Origin: Comamonas antarctica
GTDB lineage: Bacteria; Pseudomonadota; Gammaproteobacteria; Burkholderiales; Burkholderiaceae_C
Direction: 5' to 3'
Assembly: GCF_013363755.1 (NCBI RefSeq)
Contig: NZ_CP054840.1
Location: 758,001-822,000, forward strand
Length of the DNA: 64,000 nt
Positions 41,982-50,161 of this stretch are shown here, one piece after another. A model generated the notes under the pieces. The model was not told where the DNA came from and did no database searches. It saw nothing but the letters and a program-made list of their open reading frames with translations. Made by a program: the position numbers and the translations under genes. The stretch's first letter is position 1. Every line of letters begins with the position of its first letter.

Positions 41982-43216
41982 GCGCCGCGCGCCGCCGGCT
42001 GCACCAGCAGGTTGCGGCCCGCGCCCCAGCCGCACCAGGCCATCGCCGCCGACAGAAACACGATCAGCCCGGCGCTGGAGGTGAAGCTGCCGGTCCATTG
42101 GCGCAGCAAGCCCGCCAGCAGCGGGCCGAAGGCCGCGAGCATGTAGCCCCAGCCCTGGGCCATGGCCGACAGCTGGGCCGTGACCTGGGCATTGCCGCTG
42201 CGCATCACGATCAGGCTCAGCGCGAGCGCAAACAAGCCGCCCTGGGCGCAGCCCAGCAGCAGTGCCCAGGGCCAGCTGGCCCACAGCGGGCCGAACAGCA
42301 GTCCCAGCAGCGCGGCCAGCGCCATGGCGCTCATGCCCACGGCCAGGCCGCGCTGGTCACGGCAGCGCGCGGCCAGGGACGGCACGAGCAGACAGGTCAC
42401 GAGTTGCGCGAGGATCGAGGCCGCCACGACATAGCCCGCATGCGCGCCGTCCATGCCGCGCTCGCGCAGGATGGGCGCGAGCCAGCCCATGACGATATAA
42501 GCCAGCGCCGACTGCAGGCCCATGAACCCGGTCACCTGCCAGGCCAGTGCATCGCGCCCGAGGCTGCCGGCCCGGCCGGCGGCGCTGCGCGGCTCGGCAC
42601 GCATGCGCAGTGCCTGCGGCAGCCACAGCAGCAGCATGAGCAGCGCGGGCGCGGCCCAGACCGCCAGCGCCGGCGCCCAGTCGCCTCGGAAAAGCTGCAT
42701 CTGCAGCGGCACGGTGGCGGCGGTGGCAATCGTCGCGCCAATGCAGATGGCCAGCGTATAGAAGCCGGTCATCAGGGCCGCGCGCCGGGGAAAGTGGCGC
42801 TTGACCAGCCCGGGCAGCAGCACATTGCCGATGGCAATGCCCGCGCCGGCCAGCACGGCCGAGGCAAACAGCCCGGGCAGGCTGCCGAGCGCGCGCGCCA
42901 GCGTGCCGCCGGCTATCAGCAGCAAGGCCAGCAGCAGCACGCGTTCGGCGCCGAAACGCCGCGACAGCCAGGGCGTGGGCGCGGCAAACAGGCCCAGGCA
43001 GACGATGGGCAGCGTGGTCAGCAGGCTCGCGCCCGCGGCGCTCAGGCCGGTGTCGCGCATGATGTCGGGCAGCACCACCGACAGGCTGCCGAACACCGGG
43101 CGAAGATTGCAGGCAATCAGGATCAGGCTCAGTGCCAGAAGCCATTGGCTCTGGCGCTGGCTGGCGACCGCTGCGCAAACGGGGGAGGAAGGGGAGGCGG
43201 AGGAAGAGGGCAACAT
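41978..43216 (-). CDS. MFS transporter of the CynX/NimT family
   Basis: 412 residues with twelve hydrophobic segments. After a Ser-rich N-terminus comes LLALSLILIACNLRPVFGSLSVVLPDIMRDTGLSAAGASLLTTLPIVCLG, the CynX/NimT opening, and later GMSAMALAALLGLLFGP and VTAQLSAMAQGWGYMLAAFGPLLAGLL. Relatives transport cyanate or 2-nitroimidazole, but most are uncharacterised. Translationally coupled to the DTW gene downstream; why they pair is unclear. Confidence 0.9.
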   Translation of the reverse strand: MLPSSSASPSSPVCAAVASQRQSQWLLALSLILIACNLRPVFGSLSVVLPDIMRDTGLSAAGASLLTTLPIVCLGLFAAPTPWLSRRFGAERVLLLALLLIAGGTLARALGSLPGLFASAVLAGAGIAIGNVLLPGLVKRHFPRRAALMTGFYTLAICIGATIATAATVPLQMQLFRGDWAPALAVWAAPALLMLLLWLPQALRMRAEPRSAAGRAGSLGRDALAWQVTGFMGLQSALAYIVMGWLAPILRERGMDGAHAGYVVAASILAQLVTCLLVPSLAARCRDQRGLAVGMSAMALAALLGLLFGPLWASWPWALLLGCAQGGLFALALSLIVMRSGNAQVTAQLSAMAQGWGYMLAAFGPLLAGLLRQWTGSFTSSAGLIVFLSAAMAWCGWGAGRNLLVQPAARGA

Positions 43217-43267
43217 AGCTTGCCCGACTGTAGCGGCAATCGGCGTCTGCGGCAGCCGTGCTGCGGC

Positions 43268-43290
43268 AGGCGTCCTGCGGCAGGACGCCT
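43268..43290. terminator. hairpin between tautomerase and MFS genes
   Basis: Perfect 10-bp stem AGGCGTCCTG / CAGGACGCCT with a 3-base loop. It lies 14 bases beyond the tautomerase-like gene stop on the minus strand. No T-run follows, so it is at best a weak or factor-assisted terminator, or an RNA-stabilising stem. Confidence 0.5.
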
Positions 43291-43303
43291 GGGCCGTGGT
43301 GGC

Positions 43304-43663
43304 TTACAGCTTGCTCTTGTGGTAGCTGGCGCGGTCCATGTCGGTGATCTCGACGCTGACCTGCACCAGCATGCCCATCGGATGCGGCGTCAGGCGGCGC
43401 AGCACCTCGGCAATCAGGTCCGACAGCTCCTTCTTGGCTTCGGGCGTGCGGCCCGACAGCAGGCGCAGGTCGGCGTGGATGAAGCCGCGCGGGCCGGCGC
43501 CGGTGCCGATCACGTACTGCTGCGTGGCCGCGATCCGGCCCTTGACATCGAACTCGTCGACGATGGACGGATGGCTGCAGACCGCGCTCACCAGCTCGGT
43601 GAGCATCTGCTGCTCGGGCAGGCCGGGCAGGTTGGCGCTGTATTCGACGTAAAGATGGGGCAT
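43304..43663 (-). CDS. 5-carboxymethyl-2-hydroxymuconate isomerase-like tautomerase
   Basis: 119 residues beginning MPHLYVEYSANLPG; Pro2 becomes the catalytic N-terminal proline after methionine removal. RGFIHADLRLLSGRTPEAKKELSDLI and MLVQVSVEITDMDRASYHKSKL match the CHMI family (HpaF), which isomerises an intermediate of homoprotocatechuate breakdown. No other aromatic degradation gene is nearby, so the natural substrate is uncertain. It follows scpA by 33 bases on the same strand. Confidence 0.85.
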   Translation of the reverse strand: MPHLYVEYSANLPGLPEQQMLTELVSAVCSHPSIVDEFDVKGRIAATQQYVIGTGAGPRGFIHADLRLLSGRTPEAKKELSDLIAEVLRRLTPHPMGMLVQVSVEITDMDRASYHKSKL

Positions 43664-43696
43664 GGAAGTCTCCGGGGTGAAAAAACGGCCCGCGGG

Positions 43697-44572
43697 TCAG
43701 AGCGGGGTATAGGCCAGGCGCACATAGATCGGCGCAAAGGCCTCGGCCTGGGTGATCTCGATCAGCGTTTCCTTGGCCAGCTCCAGCAGTGCAATGAAGG
43801 TCACCACCAGCACCGTCGAGCCGCGCGCGGGCTGGAACAGGTCCTCGAACGGCACGAAGCGCTTGCCCTGCAGCGACTTGAGAATCTGGCTCATGTATTC
43901 GCGCACGCTCAATTCCTCGCGCGTGATGCGGTGGTGCTGCACCAGCGTGGCGCGCTTGAGGATGTCGTGCCAGGCCTGCTGCAGTTCGCCCGGCAGCAGG
44001 TCGGGAAAGCGCGGCTGCAGGCTCTGCTCGATATGCACCTGCGCCTTGAGGAAATCGCGGCCGTGCTGCGGCAGCTGGCCCAGCTGCGCGGCCGACAGCT
44101 TGATCTGCTCGTACTCGAGCAGCCGGCGCACGAGTTCGGCGCGCGGGTCCTCGGCCTCCTCGGAGTCGGCCGACTTCTTCGGCGGCAGCAGCATGCGCGA
44201 CTTGATCTCGATCAGCATCGCTGCCATCAGCAGGTATTCGGCAGCCAGCTCGAGGTTGCGGCTGCGGATCTCCTCGACATAGCGCAGGTACTGGCGCGTC
44301 ACGCTCAGCATCGGGATGTCGAGGATGTTGAAGTTCTGCTTGCGGATCAGATAGAGCAGCAGATCGAGCGGCCCTTCAAAGGCTTCGAGAAACACCTCGA
44401 GCGCATCGGGCGGAATGTAGAGGTCGTTGGGCAGCGCGAACAGCGGCTCGCCGTAGAGGCGCGCCAGCGCCACGCGGTCGACGGTGTCCAGCACGCCGTC
44501 GGGCGCCAGGCCCGCAGCGTCCGGGGTGGCAGCGCCCGTCGTCTCCAGCGTGGTTTCGATGGCGGCGCTCAT
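43697..44572 (-). CDS. scpA: segregation and condensation protein A
   Basis: 291 residues. An N-terminal extension of about 55 residues precedes the kleisin core: FEGPLDLLLYLIRKQNFNILDIPMLSVTRQYLRYVEEI, LAAEYLLMAAMLIEIKSRMLLP and the C-terminal winged helix FIALLELAKETLIEITQAEAFAPIYVRL. ScpA bridges the SMC ATPase heads in chromosome condensation. scpB is not adjacent. Second gene of a minus-strand group that begins with the DUF3460 gene. Confidence 0.95.
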   Translation of the reverse strand: MSAAIETTLETTGAATPDAAGLAPDGVLDTVDRVALARLYGEPLFALPNDLYIPPDALEVFLEAFEGPLDLLLYLIRKQNFNILDIPMLSVTRQYLRYVEEIRSRNLELAAEYLLMAAMLIEIKSRMLLPPKKSADSEEAEDPRAELVRRLLEYEQIKLSAAQLGQLPQHGRDFLKAQVHIEQSLQPRFPDLLPGELQQAWHDILKRATLVQHHRITREELSVREYMSQILKSLQGKRFVPFEDLFQPARGSTVLVVTFIALLELAKETLIEITQAEAFAPIYVRLAYTPL

Positions 44573-44627
44573 GGGCGCGCGCGGGCCGGCTGGCCGGGCA
44601 ACGACAGCATCGGCAGGTCAGCGCGGC

Positions 44628-44831
44628 TCAGGCGTTGGTCTGGTAGACGTAGGGCTTTTGCGCCACGCGGCCGGCGCGGTACTCCTGCCAGACTTCGCTG
44701 TCGACGGCCTTGTCCCAAAGCAGGGCGCGGCCTTCGCGCTGGCGTTCTTCGAGATCGGGCTTCTGCGCGCGCAGCTGCTCGATGAACTGGGTGGTATCGG
44801 ATTTGTAATCGGGGCGGGCGAAGAATGACAT
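44628..44831 (-). CDS. DUF3460 family protein
   Basis: 67 residues, MSFFARPDYKSDTTQFIEQL...LEERQREGRALLWDKAVD...YRAGRVAQKPYVYQ. This short, charged, soluble protein matches DUF3460, a betaproteobacterial family that typically stands just upstream of scpA, as here (55 bases). No function is established. It diverges from the BamE-like lipoprotein gene. Confidence 0.9.
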   Translation of the reverse strand: MSFFARPDYKSDTTQFIEQLRAQKPDLEERQREGRALLWDKAVDSEVWQEYRAGRVAQKPYVYQTNA

Positions 44832-44877
44832 GGACTGTTAACCTCTCTGAATCCATGATTTTACGGGACAAGCTGCC

Positions 44878-45375
44878 ATGACACGAGCCACCCGCTGGGC
44901 CGCGGCATTTGCCGCCGCATGCGGCCTGCTGTTTCTCGCCGGCTGCGACCAGCAGCGCATCCGCGAACTCGAGGAGGATGTATCGACCGAAGCCGACGTG
45001 CGCGACCGCTTTGGCGAGCCGGAGAACATCTGGCAGGAAGCCGATGGGGCACGCACCTTCGAGTACAACCGCCAGCCCGCAGGCCACCAGAACTACATGA
45101 TCACCATCGGCCCGGACGGCAGGATGAAAGCCTTGCGCCAGGTGGTCGCGCCGCACGTGTTCGAGCAGGTCCGTGCGGGCATGACGCAGCAGGAAGTGCG
45201 GCGCATGCTGGGCAAGCCGGCCAAGCGCATGACCTACGAGCGCAAGCGCGAGACCGACTGGGACTGGCGCTACGTCGACCCGCCAACCACCGAGATGCTG
45301 TTCACGGTGACGTTTGGCGACGATGGCCGCGTGCTGCGCACGGGCCGCAGCCTGGTGCAGCGCGACGGGGCCTGA
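44878..45375 (+). CDS. BamE/SmpA-type outer membrane lipoprotein
   Basis: 165 residues. The lipoprotein signal ends LLFLAGC (Cys about 22). The mature protein contains two SmpA/OmlA-like modules: DVRDRFGEPENIWQEADGARTFEYNRQP and VRAGMTQQEVRRMLGKPAKRMTYERKRETDWDWRYVDPPT. BamE is a subunit of the outer-membrane beta-barrel assembly machine; this protein has the fold pattern but may be a paralogue. Stand-alone gene followed by repeats. Confidence 0.8.
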   Translation: MTRATRWAAAFAAACGLLFLAGCDQQRIRELEEDVSTEADVRDRFGEPENIWQEADGARTFEYNRQPAGHQNYMITIGPDGRMKALRQVVAPHVFEQVRAGMTQQEVRRMLGKPAKRMTYERKRETDWDWRYVDPPTTEMLFTVTFGDDGRVLRTGRSLVQRDGA

Positions 45376-45392
45376 GACGATACCCGCCAAAA

Positions 45393-45460
45393 CCCGTTGG
45401 CACCGAGCCTGTCGAAGTGCGCTTTGCAGCCCGTTCGCACTGAGCCTGTCGAAGTGCGCT
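45393..45460. repeat. two tandem copies of the GAGCCTGTCGAAGTGCGC repeat
   Basis: CCCGTTGGCACCGAGCCTG then TCGAAGTGCGCT (45393-45423) and CCCGTTCGCACTGAGCCTG then TCGAAGTGCGCT (45430-45460) are direct copies 37 bases apart. They belong to the same family as the repeats at 2177, 11415 and 35076, but with GCAC/GTGC arms instead of TCCT/AGGA, so arm pairing is kept. Confidence 0.75.
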
Positions 45461-45486
45461 CCACAGGCCACCCGGCATGAAACGGC

Positions 45487-45738
45487 TCAAGGCGCGGGCC
45501 GGATGTCGTAGTGGATGTTCACGCCGCTGTTGTCCGCGGCAGGCGCTGGATCATCCATCATGGCATCGGCGGCCTTGCCGATGCCCTTGCCCGCAATGCG
45601 CGCCGTGCCGATCGCGGCATCCGCCGCCAGGCCGACCACGCCCGCGGTGACGCCCACCGCGGTCGAAGCCACCGTGACCACGGTGCAGCCGCCGAGCAGC
45701 GCGATCGCGCCGCCGGCGCAAAGCCAGCGCCATTTCAT
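45487..45738 (-). CDS. small glycine/alanine-rich lipoprotein
   Basis: 83 residues from ATG 45738 (MKWRWLCAGGAIALLGGC), a lipoprotein signal with Cys at about 18. The rest is a long hydrophobic, Gly/Ala/Val-rich segment (TVVTVASTAVGVTAGVVGLAADAAIGTARIAGKGIGKAADAMMDD) and a short C-terminal NIHYDIRPAP. Similar small lipoproteins occur across Burkholderiales; function unknown. Flanked by two kinds of dispersed repeats. Confidence 0.8.
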   Translation of the reverse strand: MKWRWLCAGGAIALLGGCTVVTVASTAVGVTAGVVGLAADAAIGTARIAGKGIGKAADAMMDDPAPAADNSGVNIHYDIRPAP

Positions 45739-45834
45739 CGAAATCCAGCAACGCAAGGTCATGATGATCAGGTGTTGGCTGCGATGATGCCTTTGTTGAC
45801 CCGCTGCCTTTGATACTGACGCGGCCCAATCCGG

Positions 45835-45932
45835 GGGGCAGCGAGGAAGGGCCGTCCCGCACCGAGGCTGCCGTCCCCCTCCACCGAAGGTTGAGAGGGG
45901 GAGGCGTCGAAGACGCTCAGGGGGTGCTTCAT
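45835..45932 (-). repeat. long (about 95 bp) dispersed intergenic repeat, copy 1
   Basis: Begins GGGGCAGCGAGGAAGGGCCG and ends CTCAGGGGGTG next to the metG stop codon; matches 63703-63801 over its whole length with a few substitutions and small length changes. Internal arms CCCCCTC / GAGGGGG and GGCGTC / GACGC form hairpins. It lies immediately downstream of metG, so it may serve as that gene's transcription end. Confidence 0.85.
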
Positions 45933-45933
45933 T

Positions 45934-48009
45934 TCAGTGGATACGCATGCCTGGGGCAGCGCCCGCGACCGGCTCCAGCACGTAGATGCCGGGCTGGGCC
46001 TTTTCATCGGCATGGCTCGCGGCCAGCACCATGCCCTCGGAGATGCCGAACTTCATCTTGCGCGGTGCCAGATTGGCCACCATCACCGTCAGCTTGCCGA
46101 TCAGGTCGGCCGGCTGGTACTGGCTGGCAATGCCGCTGAACACATTGCGCGTGCGGCCTTCGCCCGCGTCGAGCGTCAGGCGCAGCAGCTTGGTCGAGCC
46201 TTCGACGGCTTCGCAATTGACGATCTTCGCAATGCGCAGGTCGACCTTGGCAAAGTCATCGATGCCGATGGTGCCGGCGATTTCCTCGCCGCCGGGCACG
46301 AGCTTCTCGGGTGCGGGCTCGGCGGCTGCCGGGGGCTCGAACAGCGCGTCAAGCTGCTTCACATCGACGCGCTGCATCAGGTGCTCGTACTTGCCGATGC
46401 GGTGGCCCGCGCCCAGCAGTTGCTGTGCATCGGCGAAGGTCAGCGGCGCGACGTTGAGGAAAGCCTCGACCTGTTGCACGACTGCGGGCAGCACGGGTTT
46501 GAGATAGATGGCCAGCAGGCGGAAGGCTTCGATGCAGGTGCTGCAGACTTCCTGCAGGCGTGCATCCATGCCTTCGAGCTTGGCCAGTTCCCAGGGCTTG
46601 TTGGCATCGACATAGGCGTTGACGCGGTCGCACAGCAGCATGGTCTCGCGCACCACGCGCGCGGTGTCGCGCTTCTCGAAGGCTTCGGCAATGGCCGGCG
46701 CCTGGGCGCGCAGCTGCTCCAGCAGCGCCTGGCCTTCGCTGCCCAGGGCGGCGAGCTGGCCATCGAAGCGCTTGGACAGGAAGCCCGCGGCGCGCGAGGC
46801 GATGTTGACGAACTTGCCGATCAGGTCGCTGTTGACGCGCGCCATGAAGTCTTCGCGGTTGAAGTCGATGTCTTCATTGCGGCCGCTGAGCTTGGCAGCC
46901 AGGTAGTAGCGCAGCCATTCGGGGTTCATGGACAGGCTCAGGTACTTGAGCGGATCGAGGCCGGTGCCGCGGCTCTTGCTCATCTTCTCGCCGTTGTTCA
47001 CGGTGAGGAAGCCATGCACGAAGATCTGCGTCGGCGTCTTGCGGCCGCTGAACTTGAGCATCGCCGGCCAGAACAGCGTGTGGAAGGTGACGATGTCCTT
47101 GCCGATGAAGTGGTACTGCTCGAGCTGCTCGTCGGCCATGTAGGCCTCATAGTCCTCGCCGCGGCGGTCGAGCAGGTTCTTCAGCGAGGCCAGGTAGCCC
47201 ACGGGCGCGTCGAGCCACACATAGAAGTACTTGCCCGGCGCATCGGGGATCTCGATGCCGAAGTAGGGTGCATCGCGCGAGATGTCCCAGTCGCCCAGGC
47301 CTTCGCTGGTCGTGCCGTCGGGGTTGGTGCGCACGCTGAACCATTCCTTGACCTTGTTGGCCACCTCGGGCTGCACATGCTTGCCGTCCTGCGTCCATTC
47401 CTGCAGGAACTCGACGCAGCGCGGATCGGACAGGCGAAAGAAGAAATGCTCCGAGGTCTTGAGCACCGGTTGGGCGCCGCTCAGCGCCGAGTAGGGCTTG
47501 ATCAGGTCGGTGGGGGCATAGACCGCGCTGCAGACCTCGCAGTTGTCGCCATACTGGTCCTTGGCGTGGCACTTGGGGCACTCGCCCTTGATGAAGCGGT
47601 CGGGCAGGAACATGTTCTTCTCGGGATCGAAGAACTGCTCGATGACCTTGGTGTCGATGAAGCCGGCGGCCTTCAGGTCCAGATAGATCTGCTTGGCAAG
47701 AACGTGGTTTTCCTCGCCATCGGTGTTGTGCCAGTTGTCGAACTGGATGTGGAAGCCGTCGAGGTACTGCTTGCGGCCGGCGGCAATGTTGGCGACGAAC
47801 TGCTGCGGCGTGATGCCGGCCTTCTCGGCAGCAATCATGATCGGCGCGCCATGGGCGTCGTCGGCACCGACGAAGTTCACGTCATTGCCCTGCATGCGCT
47901 GGAAGCGCACCCAGATGTCGGCCTGGATGTACTCCATGATGTGGCCGATATGGAAGTTGCCGTTGGCGTAGGGCAGGGCGGTGGTGGCGAAGATCTTGCG
48001 TGCAGACAT
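45934..48009 (-). CDS. metG: methionyl-tRNA synthetase
   Basis: 691 residues. The class I signature is [16 protein letters not shown] (HIGH-type, residues 20-23) and the second is [11 protein letters not shown]. The zinc knuckle is [19 protein letters not shown]-terminal tRNA-binding (EMAP-like) domain follows (about 580-691: [34 protein letters not shown]...GMVLAASH), as in the dimeric E. coli-type enzyme. The plus-strand mrp gene lies 2.1 kb upstream, a conserved neighbourhood, but with two extra genes between. Confidence 0.98.
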   Translation of the reverse strand: MSARKIFATTALPYANGNFHIGHIMEYIQADIWVRFQRMQGNDVNFVGADDAHGAPIMIAAEKAGITPQQFVANIAAGRKQYLDGFHIQFDNWHNTDGEENHVLAKQIYLDLKAAGFIDTKVIEQFFDPEKNMFLPDRFIKGECPKCHAKDQYGDNCEVCSAVYAPTDLIKPYSALSGAQPVLKTSEHFFFRLSDPRCVEFLQEWTQDGKHVQPEVANKVKEWFSVRTNPDGTTSEGLGDWDISRDAPYFGIEIPDAPGKYFYVWLDAPVGYLASLKNLLDRRGEDYEAYMADEQLEQYHFIGKDIVTFHTLFWPAMLKFSGRKTPTQIFVHGFLTVNNGEKMSKSRGTGLDPLKYLSLSMNPEWLRYYLAAKLSGRNEDIDFNREDFMARVNSDLIGKFVNIASRAAGFLSKRFDGQLAALGSEGQALLEQLRAQAPAIAEAFEKRDTARVVRETMLLCDRVNAYVDANKPWELAKLEGMDARLQEVCSTCIEAFRLLAIYLKPVLPAVVQQVEAFLNVAPLTFADAQQLLGAGHRIGKYEHLMQRVDVKQLDALFEPPAAAEPAPEKLVPGGEEIAGTIGIDDFAKVDLRIAKIVNCEAVEGSTKLLRLTLDAGEGRTRNVFSGIASQYQPADLIGKLTVMVANLAPRKMKFGISEGMVLAASHADEKAQPGIYVLEPVAGAAPGMRIH

Positions 48010-48111
48010 CGAAAGCGGCTTTCTCTTGGGGAATCCGTGATTTTAGAGGCTTGTGCCGGCAGCGGCCCGCGTGGGGTTGCGCCTGGCTGGGGCGCGGCGC
48101 GTGCCCGCGTC

Positions 48112-49395
48112 CTAGGCGCAGGCTGCTGCCACACGCCTTTCGGCGGCTGCCGGCGCGGGCTGGTCCCATTGGAAGAAGCGCATGACCTCCTCGCGCTGCG
48201 CCAGTGTGTCCCTGCGCCCCAGCGCCATCAGCTCGCGGATGTAGCCGGGCTCGAACAGCAGGTAGCTGGCCAGGCCGGCGCCGCGCACGTCGTTGGCATC
48301 GGTGGTCACGCCCAGCGCGCCCAGCAGGCTGCGCATGCTGCGCGGCAGGTCGGCGACATGGCGCGCGGCAATGCCGTCGAGCCGCTGCGACGGCGCGATG
48401 ACCAGCAGCTCGAGCGGCCGCAGGTTGCTGCGCGCGCGCACGTCGGGTGGAATCAGGGCCAGCGTGCCGTTGATGCGCCGCGCGCGCTCGACGTCGAGCG
48501 CCAGCGCGTCGAGAAAGATGTTCGACAGCGTATGCCCGGCGATCTGCGCCAGCGTGGGGTAGCTGGCGGTGGCGCTGCGCGGCGGGCTTTCCTGCGCGCC
48601 CTGCATGCGGCCGGCGCCGATCACCAGCACCCGGTCGGCACCGAGGTGGATGGCGGGCGCCAGCGGTGCGGTCTGGCGCATCGAGCCGTCGCCGAAGTAC
48701 TCGGTATGGTTGCCGATTTCCAGTGCCGTCGCGGGGAAGATGAAGGGAATGGCCGAAGAGGCGAGCAGGTGCGCGTGCGTGATGTGGCCGCCGATGGCGC
48801 GCCGCTGCGAGCGCACCCAGGGCTGGAGCTCGGCCTGGGTCTCGTAGAAGGTCACATGCTCGCCCGAGGTGTAGCTCGATGCCGTGACGGCCAGCGCGCG
48901 CAGGTGCCCGCCCGCGATGACTTCGGGCAGGCGCTCCAGCGGCACCAGGTCGGTCTGCAGCAGCGATGCCAGCGGCGCGTTGTCCAGCAGCGAGCGCGGG
49001 CGCAGGGTGCGCCAGCGCGTCAGCGCCCAGCCCAGCGACAGCAGGCTCAGCCAGCGCGCGCCGCTGCGCAGCATGCTCAGCGCATCGGCGCGGTAGACGT
49101 TCTCGGCATGCAGGTGGCTCCAGAGATGGGCCATCCGGCGTACCGTGAGGTCGAAATGGTCGGCGCCGCAGGCCAGGGCGCAAGCGTTGAGCGCACCCGC
49201 CGAGGTGCCGGTGAGAATCGGAAAGGGATTGGGCTCATGCCCGCGGCCGCAACTGCGGCGCAGATGCGCAATGGCTTCGAGCACGCCGACCTGATAAGCC
49301 GCACGCGCGCCGCCGCCGGTGAGAAGCAAGCCGGTGGTGGGCGGCACACCTGTCCGCGTGCTGCTGTCAGGCAAGGAGGGAAAGGCTTCGGTCAT
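48112..49395 (-). CDS. patatin-like phospholipase domain protein
   Basis: 427 residues. The oxyanion loop is LLTGGGARAAYQVGV, the nucleophile is S65 in GTSAGALN, and the second dyad residue is D236 in FGDGSMRQ, with Ser in place of the usual second Gly of DGG. The N-terminal 20 residues are Ser/Thr/Pro-rich with no signal peptide, so it is probably cytoplasmic or secreted by another route. Patatins hydrolyse phospholipid acyl esters. Downstream of it is metG on the same strand, 102 bases on. Confidence 0.9.
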   Translation of the reverse strand: MTEAFPSLPDSSTRTGVPPTTGLLLTGGGARAAYQVGVLEAIAHLRRSCGRGHEPNPFPILTGTSAGALNACALACGADHFDLTVRRMAHLWSHLHAENVYRADALSMLRSGARWLSLLSLGWALTRWRTLRPRSLLDNAPLASLLQTDLVPLERLPEVIAGGHLRALAVTASSYTSGEHVTFYETQAELQPWVRSQRRAIGGHITHAHLLASSAIPFIFPATALEIGNHTEYFGDGSMRQTAPLAPAIHLGADRVLVIGAGRMQGAQESPPRSATASYPTLAQIAGHTLSNIFLDALALDVERARRINGTLALIPPDVRARSNLRPLELLVIAPSQRLDGIAARHVADLPRSMRSLLGALGVTTDANDVRGAGLASYLLFEPGYIRELMALGRRDTLAQREEVMRFFQWDQPAPAAAERRVAAACA

Positions 49396-49469
49396 GGCCT
49401 CCCCAGTGTGCTCCGCCGGGGGCGGCCTGCACTCCGGTCAAACCCTTGTAACCATTTGTTTGTATGGGC

Positions 49470-50045
49470 TCAGTTCCTGGACTTGGCCAGCAGCGCCGCG
49501 AGATCGGCGCCGCCCAGCACCACCAACTGCTGGTCGCGCGCATAGAGCGCAGCGTTTTCACCGAGCGGTTGCAGGGCGACGTAGACCGCCTTGGCGGCTG
49601 ATTCGCGAATGCGCGCGGCTTCGAGCTCGCGCAGCGGTTCGACGCCATGCAGCGCGGCTTTCCAGCGCTTCGCGCTGACCAGCGTGGTCTGGCCCGCGCG
49701 CTCCAGCCGGAAATCCACGCCGCCCTGGTTCAGCAGCTGCACGCTGTAGCCCTCGGCGCGCCATGCGGTTTCGAGCTGCTGCGCAAAGCTGCGCCAGGGC
49801 AGGGCGGCGGATTCGGCCAGCAGGCGCTCGACCTGGGCCGGGCTTGGCGCGCGCAACTGCCTCCAGGCGGCAATGCCGCCCACGACCCACAGCGGCGTGG
49901 CCGCGAGCGCGCCAAACGGGGCGATGTGCGCGGGCAGCGTCAGCATGCAGACCAGCGTCACGCCGGCGGCCAGCGCGAAGCTCAGGTACCAGCGCGAGCG
50001 CAGCAGGATCGCAAACAGGGAGTTTTGGGCCATCTGGAATTTCAC
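49470..50045 (-). CDS. membrane-anchored Mrr-like restriction endonuclease-fold protein
   Basis: 191 residues from GTG 50045 (VKFQMAQNSLFAILL), which has GAGG seven bases upstream; ATG 50033 has none. Two helices (about 18-36 and 41-60) are followed by a PD-(D/E)xK-like domain: LETAWRAEGYSVQLLNQGGVDFRLERAGQTTLVSAKRWKA. D111 and K126 fit the Mrr pattern, but the usual Q-x-K reads S-A-K. C-terminal AVYVALQPLGENAALYARDQQLVVLGGADLAALL fits the rest of the fold. Activity is uncertain. Divergent from mrp. Confidence 0.75.
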   Translation of the reverse strand: MKFQMAQNSLFAILLRSRWYLSFALAAGVTLVCMLTLPAHIAPFGALAATPLWVVGGIAAWRQLRAPSPAQVERLLAESAALPWRSFAQQLETAWRAEGYSVQLLNQGGVDFRLERAGQTTLVSAKRWKAALHGVEPLRELEAARIRESAAKAVYVALQPLGENAALYARDQQLVVLGGADLAALLAKSRN

Positions 50046-50161
50046 GGGATCCTCGGGTCGGTAGCGGTGCGGAAAAAAATGCCAAGCCTGCATTGTCCTG
50101 CTTCTCGTGCGGGCAGCGTGCCTTCGATAGACTTGACATCCCCCAAAGGAGTGAATCGAGA

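Noticed and set aside
41648..44785. 1045-codon plus-strand frame across DTW, MFS and scpA genes
   Set aside because: Complement of four well-supported minus-strand genes; sequence is Arg/Gln/Ala-rich without any recognisable fold.
45937..49545. 1202-codon plus-strand frame opposite metG and patatin
   Set aside because: Pure shadow of metG and the patatin gene caused by high GC; no start signal.
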